Source: Elysia chlorotica
Taxonomy: Eukaryota; Mollusca; Gastropoda; Plakobranchidae
NCBI GenBank assembly: GCA_003991915.1
Contig: RQTK01000531.1
Coordinates: 63,667-127,666 of the forward strand
Direction: 5' to 3'
DNA: 64,000 nucleotides
Part shown: one piece after another, positions 62,956 through 64,000 of the stretch
How the letters are laid out: the number at the start of each line of letters is the position of its first letter
Numbering within the stretch: position 1 is the stretch's first letter
Notes under the pieces: generated by a model
Databases searched by the model: none
What the model saw: only the letters and a program-made list of their open reading frames with translations
Told to the model about the DNA's origin: nothing
Program-made: the position numbers and the translations under genes

Positions 62956-64000
62956 GTTACGATCAGTCTTGGATTCACTCCTTGTTTTATTTATTGTTTA
63001 TAATATTGTTTACCTATATCTTTTTTTTTCTACAGTTTTGGGACCGTAAGTATGACGTCGCAGTCGCTTACGACTCGTAAGATTACGCAAATAAGAAGAC
63101 TCACGGCGTGAATTTGATTTTACGGCACGTCAGCAAGTTTTCAACTAGCAATACCACTTCATCACTTCATTGACTATGGTACCGCCACAGCGCAAAGCGA
63201 GTCTCTAGCTACAGCGACATTGTTCTTAAAACCCTCTCTCTCTCTCTCACTTTCTTTTTTTTTTTTTTTGCTCTCTTACATACTCTGAATATCCAATACA
63301 TAATTAATGAATTTCCTTGGACATTCTCATCTTATCCACGCCTTCCTACCGAGAGGTGAAGAGCCTCCACAGTGCCATACCTGCAACTGTCAATTGTCAA
63401 AAAGTCACATTCTGGTTGACTGTCTGCATTTTTTACCAGAAAAGAAATCTGTACCTTGCTTCCAAACCATAAAGAGCATATCTATTTATGTTAGTCGTAA
63501 GCGTCTGACGAACATTGGTGTGTGTATAAAAAATTAACTGTGGTAATCCTACACGTGCATCTTTTAAACCACTGCATATACCACTCAGCCTTTTTCGAAA
63601 CAAATACTGCTCGTGTTTCATTAAAATAATTATATTTTATCAAAGTTATGTATGGCTTGTTCCCTGAATGACAGTTCCAAGTTCTCTCGTTCCAAAACTT
63701 TTGAAGCAGAAGCTGATTACGATCGACAATTTATAATGGGTTTGCCTGTTCGTAATATTTTCAGAACAAAGGACTTGTCAATGCTCCAAAATGGCATATT
63801 TTCCACCATTGTGGGTCCCTCATCTATTCCAAATCAGATTTCAAAATCTAAGCTGTTGGATCGATCAGGACAAAATAGCAAAACGGGCCATACTTATTTC
63901 AAAGTTCTGGTGTCGAGTTAATTTTTTTTTAAGTCAATACAAAGCTATACCTTTATTCCTATCTGATTCATTTTTAATTGAAAGGTCGACATAAAACTAT
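62956..64000 (+). other. DNAH6 intron 45, to window edge
   Basis: Contains a hairpin CTTACGACTCGTAAG (63067-63081), (CT)n at 63235-63248 and a retrotransposon fragment at 63307-63600. An 89-codon frame at 63652-63921 shows no dynein or other recognisable similarity and was not called. Confidence 0.6.
63307..63600 (+). mobile_element. 5'-truncated retrotransposon 3' end
   Basis: LGHSHLIHAFLPRGEEPPQC then HTCNCQLSKSHILVDC and the following 3' UTR (ACATTGGTGTGTGTATAAAA, ATCTTTTAAACCACTG) match 38304-38560. Starts mid-ORF and is diverged. Same family as 37290-38725, 46744-46991 and the antisense piece at 11758-12300. Confidence 0.85.

Noticed and set aside
63652-63921. 89-codon frame at the right edge
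   Set aside because: No similarity to the next DNAH6 segment or to any family I know; no splice evidence.

Overview
The window is nuclear DNA from an animal, most likely a lophotrochozoan and plausibly a gastropod mollusc. This is inferred from the gene architecture (many short exons, AT-rich introns of 0.2-5 kb), a tRNA-type SINE family, several non-LTR retrotransposon families and abundant microsatellites. Nothing prokaryotic or viral was seen.

Layout. (1) 1-2370: two tandem copies of a repeat unit headed by (GTA)n. (2) 3113-6830, plus strand: the last four recognisable exons of a gene I cannot name, with a decayed LINE reverse-transcriptase fragment in its first visible intron. (3) 6831-12896: intergenic AT-rich DNA with old repeats and an antisense RNase H fragment of a non-LTR element. 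(4) 12931-62955, plus strand, running off the right edge: the N-terminal half of an axonemal inner-arm dynein heavy chain, orthologous to vertebrate DNAH6. I resolve 45 exons (6555 nt, 2185 codons) covering the tail, linker, AAA1, AAA2 and the start of AAA3. Exon phases close throughout, and the order matches DNAH6.

The gene's introns hold the unusual content. Exon 37, which links AAA1 to AAA2, is intact but lies on the MINUS strand; every other exon is on the plus strand. Intron 24 carries four correctly spliced-looking, open exons of an insulin-degrading-enzyme gene (IDE, an M16 metalloprotease unrelated to dynein). A retrotransposon 3' end in intron 30 inserted into the 3' splice site, and its target-site duplication is the polypyrimidine tract plus AG. 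Intron 20 has broken pieces of exon 21 joined at microhomologies. Intron 37 has a duplicated acceptor and start of exon 38. Intron 40 has a perfect 68-bp inverted repeat. Intron 44 needs a GC-AG donor.

The encoded protein is a cilium/flagellum motor of the single-headed inner-arm class. The visible P-loops (AAA1 [13 protein letters not shown]2 GPTGGGKTT, AAA3 TGSTGVGK) and AAA1 Walker B (CCFDEFNR) are intact, so apart from exon 37 this reads as a functional gene. A scaffold gap (Ns) at 29618-29826 shows this is a draft assembly, so the inverted exon and the IDE block could be assembly faults as well as biology. No new defence or catalytic system was found; the value of the window is in the structural rearrangements of one gene.
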